Assembly: GCA_938017655.1 (NCBI GenBank)
Contig: CALIJO010000034.1
Span: forward strand, 1-29,712
DNA: 29,712 nt
Direction: 5' to 3'
Origin: an uncultured Candidatus Saccharibacteria bacterium
GTDB taxonomy: Bacteria; Patescibacteriota; Saccharimonadia; Saccharimonadales; Saccharimonadaceae
Shown here: positions 21,916 to 29,712 of the stretch, in pieces
How the letters are laid out: each line of letters opens with the position of its first letter
How positions within the stretch are numbered: the stretch's first letter is position 1
Notes under the pieces: model-generated
The model's input: only the letters and a program-made list of their open reading frames with translations
The model's database searches: none
What the model was told of the DNA's origin: nothing
Position numbers and translations under genes: made by a program

Positions 21916-24774
21916 ATGTCTCAGAAAAAAATTGAAAAAATTCAGGAAGCCAAAATTAAGGCTCCAAAAGTTAAAAAAGAACGCAAGCCAACCGATAAAT
22001 TAGCTGATAAAACTACCACGACCCGTATTTTACAGGGTATTTTTGGTGACCCAGCCAAGCGCAATCTCGCTCGCATGCGCAAAATCGTTAAGGTGATTAA
22101 CGGCCTCGAACCAAAATACGAAGCCATGTCTGACGACGAACTTAAAACTCAAACCAACGTCCTAAAAGAACGTCTTGACACTCTTAACAAGAAGGCCGAG
22201 GCCAATATTGCTCGTGCCAAACTAAAAGCTTCAGCCAAAAAATCTGAGACAAAGGCTGAATCTACTGACGGTACTAAGAAGCAATCTAACTCTGTTAAAT
22301 CGGAAAAACTTGAACGCAACGAAACCAAAATTTTAAGCGAAATTTTACCAGACGCCTTTGCTTTAGTGCGTGAAGCCACTAAGCGCGTCCTTGGCATGCG
22401 CCACTACGATGTCCAGATGATCGGTGGTATCGTCCTCCACGAAGGTAATGTAGCTGAAATGAAAACTGGTGAAGGTAAAACCTTGGTGGCACTCTTGCCA
22501 TCCTTCTTGAACGCCTTAACTGGCCGTGGCGTCCACGTCGTCACCGTGAACGATTATCTTGCCCAACGTGACGCCGGTTGGAATGCTCCAGTTTATCACT
22601 TCCTCGGTATGAGTGTAGGTGTGATTATTGCTGACGCCAGCTTCCTCTATGACCCAGAATATGTCAACGAAGAGCACACTGATGAGCGCATGCAGCACTT
22701 GAAACCTTGCACTAGAAAACAAGCTTATCAAGCTGATGTGACTTACGGTACGAATAATGAATTCGGCTTCGACTACCTCCGTGATAACATGGTCAACGAA
22801 GTTGATTTTCTTCGCCAACGCGAACTTAATTTCGCCATCGTCGATGAGGTCGACTCAATTCTTATTGATGAAGCCAGAACTCCATTGATTATTTCTGCTC
22901 CAGCTGGCGATAATCCAGATTCTTATTATCAATTCGCTAAAATCGCCTCTCATCTCGGACCAGATGACTACGTACTCGACGAAAAACACCGCTCCGTCTC
23001 ACTCACCGATGCTGGTATCGAAAAAGTCCAACGTATGCTCGGTATCGACAATCTTTATTCTGCCGATAATACCCGCTTAGTCTATCACATGGATCAAGCT
23101 TTACGCGCTCAAGTAGTTTTCCAGCGCGACCGCGACTATGTCGTCACTAATTCCGGCGAAGTTATTATTGTCGATGAAAACACTGGCCGTCTCATGCAGG
23201 GTCGTCGCTACAGCGAAGGTCTCCATCAAGCTATTGAAGCTAAGGAAAGCGTCGTGGTCAAAGAAGAATCTATGACTCTAGCCACCATTTCTTTCCAGAA
23301 TTTCTTCCGTCTTTATAATAAGCTCTCCGGTATGACTGGTACCGCTTTCACCGAAGCTGAAGAATTCCAGCAAATCTACGCCCTCGACGTAATTCAAATT
23401 CCACCTAACCGTCCAATTATTCGTATCGATAAAGATGATCTAATCTTCCGTACCGAAGCTGGTAAACTCCGCGCGATCGTCGAAGAAGTAAGGAAATTCC
23501 ACGAAAAAGGTCAACCAGTTTTGATTGGTTCCGCCAGCATCGTGAAGAACGAATTAATCGCTAAATATCTCGACGAAGCCGGTCTCTCTTACGAACTACT
23601 TAACGCTAAAAACAATGAACGTGAAGCCGCCATTGTGGAAAAAGCTGGCCAAAAAGGCGCTATCACTCTCGCCACCAACATGGCTGGTCGTGGTACCGAT
23701 ATCAAGCTCACTGACGAAGTCAAAGAACTTGGCGGTCTGGTAGTAATCGGTTCCGAACGTCACGATAGTCGTCGCGTCGATAATCAGCTTCGTGGTCGTG
23801 GTGGTCGTCAAGGCGACCCAGGCATCACCCAGTTCTTCGTTTCTTGCGAGGATGACCTTATGCGTATTTTCCAGGGCAATCAAATTGGCGCCTTACTTAA
23901 CCGTATTGGCATCGATGAAGACACTCCAATTCAAAATCGCAGTGTCACCAAGATGCTCGAAGCGGCTCAGAAACGTATTGAAGGTTTCAATTTCGATTCC
24001 CGCAAGAACGTGGTGCAGTATGATAACGTCATCAATCGCCATCGTCGTATTGTTTATCTCATGCGCCGCAAGATTCTCGAAGGGGCAAATATCTCTGACG
24101 AAATTAATCGCCTCATCAAGGAAGCTGTCGCTGATCTAACCGCCGAAAGCATCCGTGTTAACCGTAATTTCATCAAAGAATTCCAGTCTGTTTTCGATCT
24201 TGATCGTGACTTAATTATCGAAATTGGCTTCAAACGCAAAGCAGAAGAGCGCACTAAACTTGCCACTCTTGCCGTCAAAGAAGCTTACGCTACCAAAGAG
24301 CTCGAATTCGGTGCCGACGTGATGCGTAAAATTGAACGTGAAGTCTATCTCAAAGTCCTCGACGCTCTCTGGATGCAGCACCTTGAAAACATGCAGTACC
24401 TCCGTGAAGGTATCCACTGGCGCTCAATCGGTCAGCGTGACCCGCTAGTTGAATACCGCACCGAATCTCAAAAACTCTTCGAAGGCCTCCAAAAGAATCT
24501 CCGTGAAGAAGTTTTGAAGATTCTCCTCTCAATTACTCCACAAGAAGCAGCCACTACTGACACGATTGACGGGGAAGAATACGACACCGAACTTACTAAG
24601 ATGGCCGAATCTGCCACCAATCGCGGCGTTAACACTATTGAAGCTGGTGAGAAGAATCTTGATAACGAATTTGCTAAAAAACCAACCAAATCCGCTAGCC
24701 TCAGTGAAAAACGTAATAAGGCCAAAAAACAGAAAAAAGCTAAACGCCAAAACAAAAAGCACGGCCGCCATTAA
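21916..24774 (+). CDS. secA: preprotein translocase ATPase SecA
   Basis: This 952-aa motor pushes preproteins through SecYEG. It shows Walker A in MKTGEGKTLVALLP (GEGKT at residues 185-189), VNDYLAQRD, Walker B VDEVDSILIDEARTPLI, the NMAGRGTDIKL and GRGGRQGDPG helicase-domain 2 motifs, and the C-terminal helical-scaffold WMQHLENMQYLREGIHWRSIGQRDPL. Unusual parts are a Lys-rich N-terminal extension of about 35 residues, a low-complexity charged insertion (about residues 95-140) before ILPDAFALVREA, and a Lys-rich C-terminus without the Cys-containing SecB/Zn motif. I start at 21916 (MSQKK) since the longer frame from 21865 would cover the promoter and ribosome site. Confidence 0.97.
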   Translation: MSQKKIEKIQEAKIKAPKVKKERKPTDKLADKTTTTRILQGIFGDPAKRNLARMRKIVKVINGLEPKYEAMSDDELKTQTNVLKERLDTLNKKAEANIARAKLKASAKKSETKAESTDGTKKQSNSVKSEKLERNETKILSEILPDAFALVREATKRVLGMRHYDVQMIGGIVLHEGNVAEMKTGEGKTLVALLPSFLNALTGRGVHVVTVNDYLAQRDAGWNAPVYHFLGMSVGVIIADASFLYDPEYVNEEHTDERMQHLKPCTRKQAYQADVTYGTNNEFGFDYLRDNMVNEVDFLRQRELNFAIVDEVDSILIDEARTPLIISAPAGDNPDSYYQFAKIASHLGPDDYVLDEKHRSVSLTDAGIEKVQRMLGIDNLYSADNTRLVYHMDQALRAQVVFQRDRDYVVTNSGEVIIVDENTGRLMQGRRYSEGLHQAIEAKESVVVKEESMTLATISFQNFFRLYNKLSGMTGTAFTEAEEFQQIYALDVIQIPPNRPIIRIDKDDLIFRTEAGKLRAIVEEVRKFHEKGQPVLIGSASIVKNELIAKYLDEAGLSYELLNAKNNEREAAIVEKAGQKGAITLATNMAGRGTDIKLTDEVKELGGLVVIGSERHDSRRVDNQLRGRGGRQGDPGITQFFVSCEDDLMRIFQGNQIGALLNRIGIDEDTPIQNRSVTKMLEAAQKRIEGFNFDSRKNVVQYDNVINRHRRIVYLMRRKILEGANISDEINRLIKEAVADLTAESIRVNRNFIKEFQSVFDLDRDLIIEIGFKRKAEERTKLATLAVKEAYATKELEFGADVMRKIEREVYLKVLDALWMQHLENMQYLREGIHWRSIGQRDPLVEYRTESQKLFEGLQKNLREEVLKILLSITPQEAATTDTIDGEEYDTELTKMAESATNRGVNTIEAGEKNLDNEFAKKPTKSASLSEKRNKAKKQKKAKRQNKKHGRH

Positions 24775-24776
24775 AC

Positions 24777-26048
24777 ATGAAACATTCTATTGAAGAAATC
24801 GAACTAAAGAATGGTGCCAAAGGTCTTTTGATTGACGTACCTGGCGCTTCCGTCATGAACATGAAAGTCCAATTTCGTGGCGGTATGCGCTTCGCTAAAA
24901 GCCCAGAACTCTACGAAATTGCCCACATTGTCGAACATCTTAGTTTCGGCGCTAATGCTAAATACCCTGATGAATCTACCTACGAAGCAGAATTCACCAA
25001 GAACGGCGCCTACCATAACGCCTGGACTTCCGATTATTCCGTTTGCTATGAAACCGAATGCGCGGATTTTGAATGGGATCGTATTTTAGATCTCAAACGC
25101 ATTGCTATTACTTCGCCCAAATTCAACGATGCCGAATTAAAAAGTGAAAAAGGCAACGTTCGCGCCGAACTCACCGGCTACATGAACGATTATGGCCGCT
25201 TACTTTGGCCACGTCTCCAAAAAGCCATTGGCGAAAACGTTCTGAATTTACGCGAACGTCTTTCCACCATTAACAACATCACCCTTGATGACATTAATGA
25301 GCATTACCGCCGCACTCACACCGCGAACAATATGCGTTTTATTATTGCCGGCCAAACCAAGCATCGCAAAAAAGAAATTATCCGTAACCTCGAGAGTTGG
25401 GAATTAAATCCCGGTGAACGCTTCGAAATTCCCGTAGACGATTTACATTCTTCTAACGCCGTCCTAATTAAGCGAAAAGACGCCAGTAATATTACCTTTG
25501 GTTTTTCCATGATTACTCCGAGACGCCTCTCCACCGAAGAAACTCAGGCCATGGGCGCTCTCAACCACCTACTAAATGGCACTATGAGCAGTCGTATTTT
25601 CGGCCAAGCCCGTCGTCGTGGTCTAGTCTATGGTATGGGCAGTGGAATTAATAGTACCAATCATTATTCTTCCTGGGATTTTGATGGCGAAGTTAACCTC
25701 GAAACCTCTGAAGAACTCTTTACATTAATTCAGCTCGAAATGATTAAGGCTCTCAATGGCGAAATTTCCGATGCCGATATCGAAGCCGTGAAGACCTACG
25801 CTCTCGGTCGCTATCAAATGGGCGCCCAAACCGTCAGTCAAATTTCCGACTACTACACCGATGATTACTTCATGACCGAAAAAGTCGAATTTTATGATAA
25901 TTTCCCCAATATTATTAAACAAATCAGCAAGCCTCTGATCGTCGAACTAGCTCGCGAATTTGCCGGCTCCGGTATCCATGCCATGGTCGCAGTTGGCTCC
26001 GTTGAAAAACAAATTATCAACCAACTTGCTAATTGCCTGGTTTTCTAG
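24777..26048 (+). CDS. M16-family zinc metallopeptidase (pitrilysin/PqqL-like)
   Basis: This 423-aa protein belongs to the inverzincin family. The Zn site HxxEH is HIVEH at residues 50-54, and the downstream Glu comes from the SEKGNVRAEL helix. The C-terminal half has the substrate-binding Arg/Tyr segment RRRGLVYGMGSGIN. M16 enzymes degrade peptides inside a closed chamber, and bacterial members often come as an active/inactive gene pair; here only one gene is present. It starts two bases after the secA stop, so it is cotranscribed with secA. A role in degrading signal peptides or exported fragments is a contextual guess. Confidence 0.9.
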   Translation: MKHSIEEIELKNGAKGLLIDVPGASVMNMKVQFRGGMRFAKSPELYEIAHIVEHLSFGANAKYPDESTYEAEFTKNGAYHNAWTSDYSVCYETECADFEWDRILDLKRIAITSPKFNDAELKSEKGNVRAELTGYMNDYGRLLWPRLQKAIGENVLNLRERLSTINNITLDDINEHYRRTHTANNMRFIIAGQTKHRKKEIIRNLESWELNPGERFEIPVDDLHSSNAVLIKRKDASNITFGFSMITPRRLSTEETQAMGALNHLLNGTMSSRIFGQARRRGLVYGMGSGINSTNHYSSWDFDGEVNLETSEELFTLIQLEMIKALNGEISDADIEAVKTYALGRYQMGAQTVSQISDYYTDDYFMTEKVEFYDNFPNIIKQISKPLIVELAREFAGSGIHAMVAVGSVEKQIINQLANCLVF

Positions 26049-26070
26049 TTAAAACTAAATTTTGCCAGAG

Positions 26071-26079
26071 TGCTATAAT
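26071..26079 (+). promoter_or_regulatory. extended -10 promoter of the Mur ligase gene (leaderless)
   Basis: TGCTATAAT (consensus core 26074-26079) ends six bases before the ATG at 26086. This spacing is identical to that at lepB and the site-2 protease gene, and no ribosome site is present. Confidence 0.65.
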
Positions 26080-26085
26080 AGACTT

Positions 26086-27417
26086 ATGAAAATTGCAGTT
26101 TTAGGTAAAGGGGTGGAAGGTAACGCCGTCGCCGAATATTTTAAGCAGGACGAAATTACTTTTTTCGAAAAATTCACCGACGAAGAGCTTGATTCTTTTA
26201 GTCTAGAAAATTTTGACCTGGTTTTTCGTAGCCCTTCCGTACATCCACTTTATCTGGCCAAGCAAAAATCACCTCATCTCATCGATAATTGGACCACCAT
26301 TACTAATTATTTTTTTAGTCATGTCAAAGCTCCAATCATCGGCGTCACTGGCACCAAGGGCAAAGGGACTACTTGCTCGATTATCGCTTCGATTTTACGT
26401 GAGTTCTCTGAGAAATTCGAGCACGTCCATCTGGTCGGCAATATTGGCAACCCCGCCATTCTCGAACTCGACCAAATTACCGAAAAAGATATTGTAGTTT
26501 ACGAAATGAGTAGCTTCCAATGCTGGGATCTCGAAAAATCTCCTCACATCTCCGTAATATTACGTATCGAACCCGACCATCTCGATCGTCATCCAGATTT
26601 TGATGACTATGTCGACGCTAAATCTCATATCGTATTAAATCAAACCCCGGAAGATTCCTGTATTTATTACGCCAATAACCTCTATTCCGAAACCATCGGT
26701 GAACTTAGTAAGGGACAAAAATTCTCTTATCCAATCAAATCCCATCTCGAAGAATTAAACACACTACTTGATCAGTTACAAATTCCTGGCGAACACAATC
26801 GCGAAAATGCCGAAGCTGCCATTTTAGCCGTACTTGCTCTACTTAACGTTTCTTATGACAAGCTTTTCCTGCCAGAAAATCGCGAACTCTACCAAAAAAT
26901 TGCCGCCGGACTCCATAAATTCCAAGGTCTACCACATCGCTTGCAGTTCATCCACGAACTCAATCACGTGCGTTATTATGACGACAATTATTCTTCCGCC
27001 TTCCCAGCCGCCGACGTCGCCATCGCTGCCTTCGAAAATTATCCTACCTTCTTGATCGCCGGAGGTTTTGATCGCGGGCTCGATCTCACCGAGATGAAAC
27101 AGCGTTTCTTTTCCGCTAAAAATCTCAAAAAAATCATCCTCATCGGCGAGACTAAAACTCGCCTCGCTGAGGGTGAAGATCCCGAAAAATACTGCTTCGC
27201 CGAAACCCTTGAAGAAGCTGTCAATATCGCAAGAAAACTTGCCGAAACTCAAACCGAACTAGTCACCAGTAATTACGATCTCTGCCTACCAATTTCTAAA
27301 AATTGCCCAAAAGAAGCCATCGTTTTAATGAGTCCAGGCGCCGCCAGTTTTGATATGTTCAAAAATTTCAGTGATCGCGGCGAGCAGTTCCAGGCCATAG
27401 TTAAAAGCCTAAAATAA
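26086..27417 (+). CDS. murD2: MurD-type ligase, probably UDP-MurNAc-L-Ala--L-glutamate ligase (MurD2)
   Basis: This 443-aa cytoplasmic Mur ligase adds glutamate to UDP-MurNAc-L-Ala during peptidoglycan precursor synthesis. It has an N-terminal Rossmann-like start (IAVLGKGVEGNAVAEYF), the ATP loop GVTGTKGKGTT, the central YEMSSFQCWDLE and RIEPDHLDRHPDFDDYVDAK blocks, GEHNRENAEAAI, and the C-terminal YYDDNYSSAFPAADVAI and LIAGGFDRGLDL segments, all typical of MurD. The neighbouring gene is a MurL-type epimerase. That pairing is known from Xanthomonas, where the ligase (MurD2) uses L-Glu in place of D-Glu. I therefore favour MurD2, but the sequence alone does not exclude ordinary MurD. The start is the ATG at 26086, not the upstream TTG at 26062. 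Confidence 0.85.
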   Translation: MKIAVLGKGVEGNAVAEYFKQDEITFFEKFTDEELDSFSLENFDLVFRSPSVHPLYLAKQKSPHLIDNWTTITNYFFSHVKAPIIGVTGTKGKGTTCSIIASILREFSEKFEHVHLVGNIGNPAILELDQITEKDIVVYEMSSFQCWDLEKSPHISVILRIEPDHLDRHPDFDDYVDAKSHIVLNQTPEDSCIYYANNLYSETIGELSKGQKFSYPIKSHLEELNTLLDQLQIPGEHNRENAEAAILAVLALLNVSYDKLFLPENRELYQKIAAGLHKFQGLPHRLQFIHELNHVRYYDDNYSSAFPAADVAIAAFENYPTFLIAGGFDRGLDLTEMKQRFFSAKNLKKIILIGETKTRLAEGEDPEKYCFAETLEEAVNIARKLAETQTELVTSNYDLCLPISKNCPKEAIVLMSPGAASFDMFKNFSDRGEQFQAIVKSLK

Positions 27418-27447
27418 CCGTAACCATCTACCAAAATCTCTCATTTT

Positions 27448-27456
27448 TGATAAAAT
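27448..27456 (+). promoter_or_regulatory. extended -10 promoter of the MurL-like gene (leaderless)
   Basis: TGATAAAAT (core 27451-27456) ends seven bases before the ATG at 27464, so the transcript would start at or within a base of the start codon. The intergenic region from 27418 has no ribosome site. Confidence 0.55.
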
Positions 27457-27463
27457 TAATGTA

Positions 27464-29026
27464 ATGAACGAAAATGCTATTAGTTTTTCTAATTCGACCA
27501 ATCAGCCTTCCTCCGGGAACCCAGTTTTTCGTTTTGTCAGTTACTATCTTGATCGCGCCTCTTTGACGGCTAGTTTTGTCTACCAGGGAATTGATAATAT
27601 TTTCTTTACTGAAAAAATTCATTTCGCCAAAAAATCCGACGCCGATAAAAAATATCGCTTCAATCCCACTGCCGATCCTGCCCTCGACCAACTCCTCGAC
27701 AGCGCAATGTTCCTGGCCTTTATTTTGATTGGTACCAGCTATTATAAAACCCATCCCACCCCTGCAGTCAAGCTCGATGTACCCATCGATGCTTTTCAGG
27801 CTCAATTCTTTAGCACGGTTTATCAAGAAGGCCTTAGTCAATACGCCTTTGAAAATCGACTCACTCGTGCTCATTTAGCTCACTTTCAACCCACCCCGAA
27901 TTATCAAGCCAAGCCAGCCGTAAAATATAACGGTCAAGGTAATCTCGCCCTCCAATCTGGTGGCAAAGACAGTCTGCTGGTTGCGAAATTACTTAAAGAA
28001 AAAAATATCCCATTTGAACCGTGGTACGTCACTAGTGACCCCAGCCTTTCCCATCCTCACGTCATCGATACACTTGGTGATTCTTTTACCCATATGAACG
28101 CCAGTATCGTTTACCGCGAGATCGACATTACTCATCTTCAAAAATCCCACGGCCTCAATGGTCACGTCCCGGTTACCTTCATCGTCGAAGCCCTCGCTTT
28201 GATTCAGGCTATCTTGAATAACCAGAATGTAGTTCTCACTAGTATTGGTCACGAAGGCGCCGAACCTCATGCTATGATCGACGATCTCCCAGTCAACCAT
28301 CAATGGTCCAAAACCTGGGATGCCGAACGCTTTTTCACCGAGTATGTGCGCCGCTATCTTTCACCAGAACTTCATGTCGGCTCAATTATCCGTCAATACA
28401 CTGAATTAAAAATCGCTGAACTTTTTGTGCAAAAATGCTGGAAAGAGTATGGCTATAGCTTCAGCTCTTGTAACGAAGCCAATTATAAGCAAAAGAATCA
28501 AAACTCTACCCTCAAATGGTGTGGCAAATGTGCTAAATGTGCCAATTCCTACCTACTTTTCTGCCCCTTTGTCCCACCTCAGTATCTCCAATCTCTTTTC
28601 AACGACGAAGATCTCTTTAAAAAACCTGAACTCTTTGACACTTTTAAGGGCCTACTCGGAGTCGGCAATACCATGAAGCCTTTTGAATGTGTCGGAGAAA
28701 TTGACGAGCTTCGCACCGCCTATCATCATCGCATGGCTTCTCCGCCAATTCTCATTGAAGATCTTAAACAATTTAATCAAGAAAATAACGGCGGCCTAAT
28801 TTCTAGCCTCTCTGAAGCCACTAAGCGCCTCGGCCTAAACAATCTCTTAAAAAACCCACTTTCTTCCCGCACTTCCAAAGCACTTTCAAATAGTTCCAGC
28901 TATTGGCAGCCACTCTACGCTAACCTCCCATTCCCAGTGCCTGAAAGTAATTTCGAATATAATCAAACCTACGAAAACCAACCCTTTTTCAAAGATTTTT
29001 TAAATAATTACGGAGCCGCAAATTAG
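27464..29026 (+). CDS. murL: UDP-MurNAc-L-Ala-L-Glu epimerase, MurL-like
   Basis: This 520-aa protein matches my memory of the MurL family. It has an N-terminal domain of about 150 residues, a PP-loop ATP-binding site LQSGGKDSLLV (SGGKDS at residues 165-170), SIGHEGAEPHAMIDDLPVNHQWSKTWDAE, and a Cys-rich segment WCGKCAKC (Cys353, Cys356, Cys359). MurL of Xanthomonas oryzae uses ATP to epimerise the terminal L-Glu of UDP-MurNAc-L-Ala-L-Glu to D-Glu, replacing glutamate racemase. The Mur ligase directly upstream would supply the substrate. It could instead be another PP-loop enzyme of the tRNA-thiolation or asparagine-synthetase superfamily, but the context argues for MurL. Confidence 0.82.
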   Translation: MNENAISFSNSTNQPSSGNPVFRFVSYYLDRASLTASFVYQGIDNIFFTEKIHFAKKSDADKKYRFNPTADPALDQLLDSAMFLAFILIGTSYYKTHPTPAVKLDVPIDAFQAQFFSTVYQEGLSQYAFENRLTRAHLAHFQPTPNYQAKPAVKYNGQGNLALQSGGKDSLLVAKLLKEKNIPFEPWYVTSDPSLSHPHVIDTLGDSFTHMNASIVYREIDITHLQKSHGLNGHVPVTFIVEALALIQAILNNQNVVLTSIGHEGAEPHAMIDDLPVNHQWSKTWDAERFFTEYVRRYLSPELHVGSIIRQYTELKIAELFVQKCWKEYGYSFSSCNEANYKQKNQNSTLKWCGKCAKCANSYLLFCPFVPPQYLQSLFNDEDLFKKPELFDTFKGLLGVGNTMKPFECVGEIDELRTAYHHRMASPPILIEDLKQFNQENNGGLISSLSEATKRLGLNNLLKNPLSSRTSKALSNSSSYWQPLYANLPFPVPESNFEYNQTYENQPFFKDFLNNYGAAN

Positions 29027-29027
29027 C

Positions 29028-29624
29028 ATGAAAATTTATACTCTAAGGCACGGCGAAACCGATGCAAACAAACAAGGTGTGAACGCCGGTTTGCTCGATA
29101 CTAATCTTAATACCACTGGCATCAAACAAGCCCTTAAAATCAAACGTCAACTAAAGGATGTGCAGTTTGATCGCTGCTACGCCTCGCCTCTGATGCGCAC
29201 TAGTAAAACCGCTCAAATCGTCACCGGGCACCTCGACCCTAAAACCAGCCACATTGATCATCAGCATCTTTGCCATATTCAGTACGACCGTCGTCTTGTC
29301 GAACGGGCTTTTGGCGTTTTTGAAGGGAAGGATAGCCAAAAATTACACAGCATTAGCTGGAAAGATCGTTTCAATAGTGAAAGATTTAACATGGAGAGTA
29401 TCCATTCCATGTATCTCCGCGCAGAAGATTTTGTCAAAAATGAATTATTCAAAAATAATGACCCAGATACCACGATTTTGATTGTCTCTCACGGTGATTT
29501 TCTTCGCCTAATTGACTTTGTTTTACGTGGCGGCACCGCTGAACAACTTTTTTACTCATTCCTTTACGATAATATCATCGAAGAACCATATCCAAACTGC
29601 GCCCTGCATTACTACGAAGTCTGA
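29028..29624 (+). CDS. histidine phosphatase family protein (phosphoglycerate mutase-like)
   Basis: This 198-aa protein belongs to the branch-1 histidine phosphatases. LRHGETDANKQG at the N-terminus carries the catalytic His in the RHGE motif. YASPLMRTSKTAQIV holds the second-arginine region, LVERAFGVFEGKD the acid residue region, and VSHGDFLRLIDFVL the second His. Relatives dephosphorylate sugars, nucleotides or cobalamin intermediates, so the substrate is open. It starts one base after the MurL-like gene and is probably cotranscribed with it. It is the only gene here ending in TGA. Confidence 0.88.
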   Translation: MKIYTLRHGETDANKQGVNAGLLDTNLNTTGIKQALKIKRQLKDVQFDRCYASPLMRTSKTAQIVTGHLDPKTSHIDHQHLCHIQYDRRLVERAFGVFEGKDSQKLHSISWKDRFNSERFNMESIHSMYLRAEDFVKNELFKNNDPDTTILIVSHGDFLRLIDFVLRGGTAEQLFYSFLYDNIIEEPYPNCALHYYEV

Positions 29625-29629
29625 TTTTA

Positions 29630-29658
29630 TTGTGAAAAATCATTTTTCGTGCTAAAAT
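29630..29658 (+). promoter_or_regulatory. promoter of tRNA-Gln
   Basis: TTGTGA (29630-29635) and TAAAAT (29653-29658, with a TGC extension) are 17 bases apart, and the tRNA begins nine bases after the -10 box. The -35 box equals that of tRNA-Val at 12029-12034. Confidence 0.7.
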
Positions 29659-29667
29659 ATAACAGAT

Positions 29668-29712
29668 TGGATCGTCGCCAAGCGGTAAGGCACTGGGTTT
29701 TGGTCCCAGCAT
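29668..29712 (+). tRNA. tRNA-Gln(TTG), 3' truncated by the window edge
   Basis: The 5' acceptor strand TGGATCG, the D arm GCC..GGC with AAGCGGTAA in the loop, and the anticodon stem CTGGG/CCCAG with loop TTTTGGT are visible, then CAT at the window end. Anticodon TTG reads CAA/CAG glutamine codons. The U1 start and the D-loop closely resemble known bacterial tRNA-Gln. The T arm and 3' acceptor strand lie outside. Confidence 0.88.

Noticed and set aside
26062..26085. Upstream TTG start for the Mur ligase gene
   Set aside because: The extension covers the consensus TATAAT box; the ATG at 26086 gives the usual N-terminal Rossmann start.
1..29712. CRISPR arrays, insertion sequences, prophage or integrase genes
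   Set aside because: No regularly spaced direct repeats, transposase motifs or terminal inverted repeats were seen; the window is ordinary dense chromosome.

Overview
The window looks like a piece of a small, streamlined genome of the Candidate Phyla Radiation (Patescibacteria), most likely Candidatus Saccharibacteria (TM7). This is an inference from sequence style, not from a marker search. Coding density is very high, with many overlaps or gaps of 0-20 bases. GC content is moderate to low. Housekeeping proteins are short (196-aa EF-Ts, 409-aa ProRS without the editing insert) and several families carry unusual catalytic variants. The standard genetic code fits: no gene needs UGA readthrough, so the UGA=Gly code of Gracilibacteria/Absconditabacteria is unlikely. 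Of 28 stop codons I see about 23 TAA, 4 TAG and 1 TGA.

Layout. 1-3067: the C-terminal end of a PD-(D/E)XK nuclease, a DHH phosphoesterase and cysS, tightly packed. 3084-4175: an AI-2E/PerM-type permease whose stop codon lies in an imperfect 30-bp tandem duplication. 4270-6590: a promoter followed by a flavin-type split-barrel protein, a YhhQ-like queuosine-precursor transporter and a tRNA-guanine transglycosylase, i.e. a queuine/Q salvage unit. 6606-9663: signal peptidase I, an unknown polytopic membrane protein and a membrane-anchored HtrA protease with a long acidic Ser/Glu-rich N-terminus, closed by a terminator. 9744-12398 (minus strand): prmC, prfA, tRNA-Val(CAC) and rpmE2. 12451-13910: rpsB-tsf, with a good promoter, a candidate pseudoknot leader and a strong terminator. 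13916-16016: an RseP-like site-2 protease and a CPBP protease. 16086-16532 (minus): greA. 16636-21795: proS, frr, lysS, serS and hpf, a translation cluster. 21866-26048: secA and an M16 peptidase. 26074-29624: a Mur ligase, a MurL-type epimerase and a histidine phosphatase. 29668-end: the 5' part of tRNA-Gln(TTG).

How it works together. Most genes serve translation (three class II and one class I tRNA synthetases, RF1 and its methylase, RRF, EF-Ts, S2, L31, HPF, two tRNAs). A second theme is the cell envelope: SecA export, signal peptidase, HtrA, site-2 protease, CPBP and M16 peptidases, and peptidoglycan stem-peptide synthesis. The Mur ligase/MurL pair suggests that D-Glu is made by epimerising UDP-MurNAc-L-Ala-L-Glu instead of by glutamate racemase.

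The clearest non-coding pattern is a recurrent extended -10 box (TGnTAAAAT or TATAAT) placed only 6-9 bases before the start codon, which predicts leaderless mRNAs for several genes. Other genes have -35/-10 promoters and Shine-Dalgarno sites. The most interesting leads are the MurD2-MurL locus, the Q-salvage operon with a non-canonical Tgt pocket, the putative rpsB leader pseudoknot and the leaderless promoter architecture.
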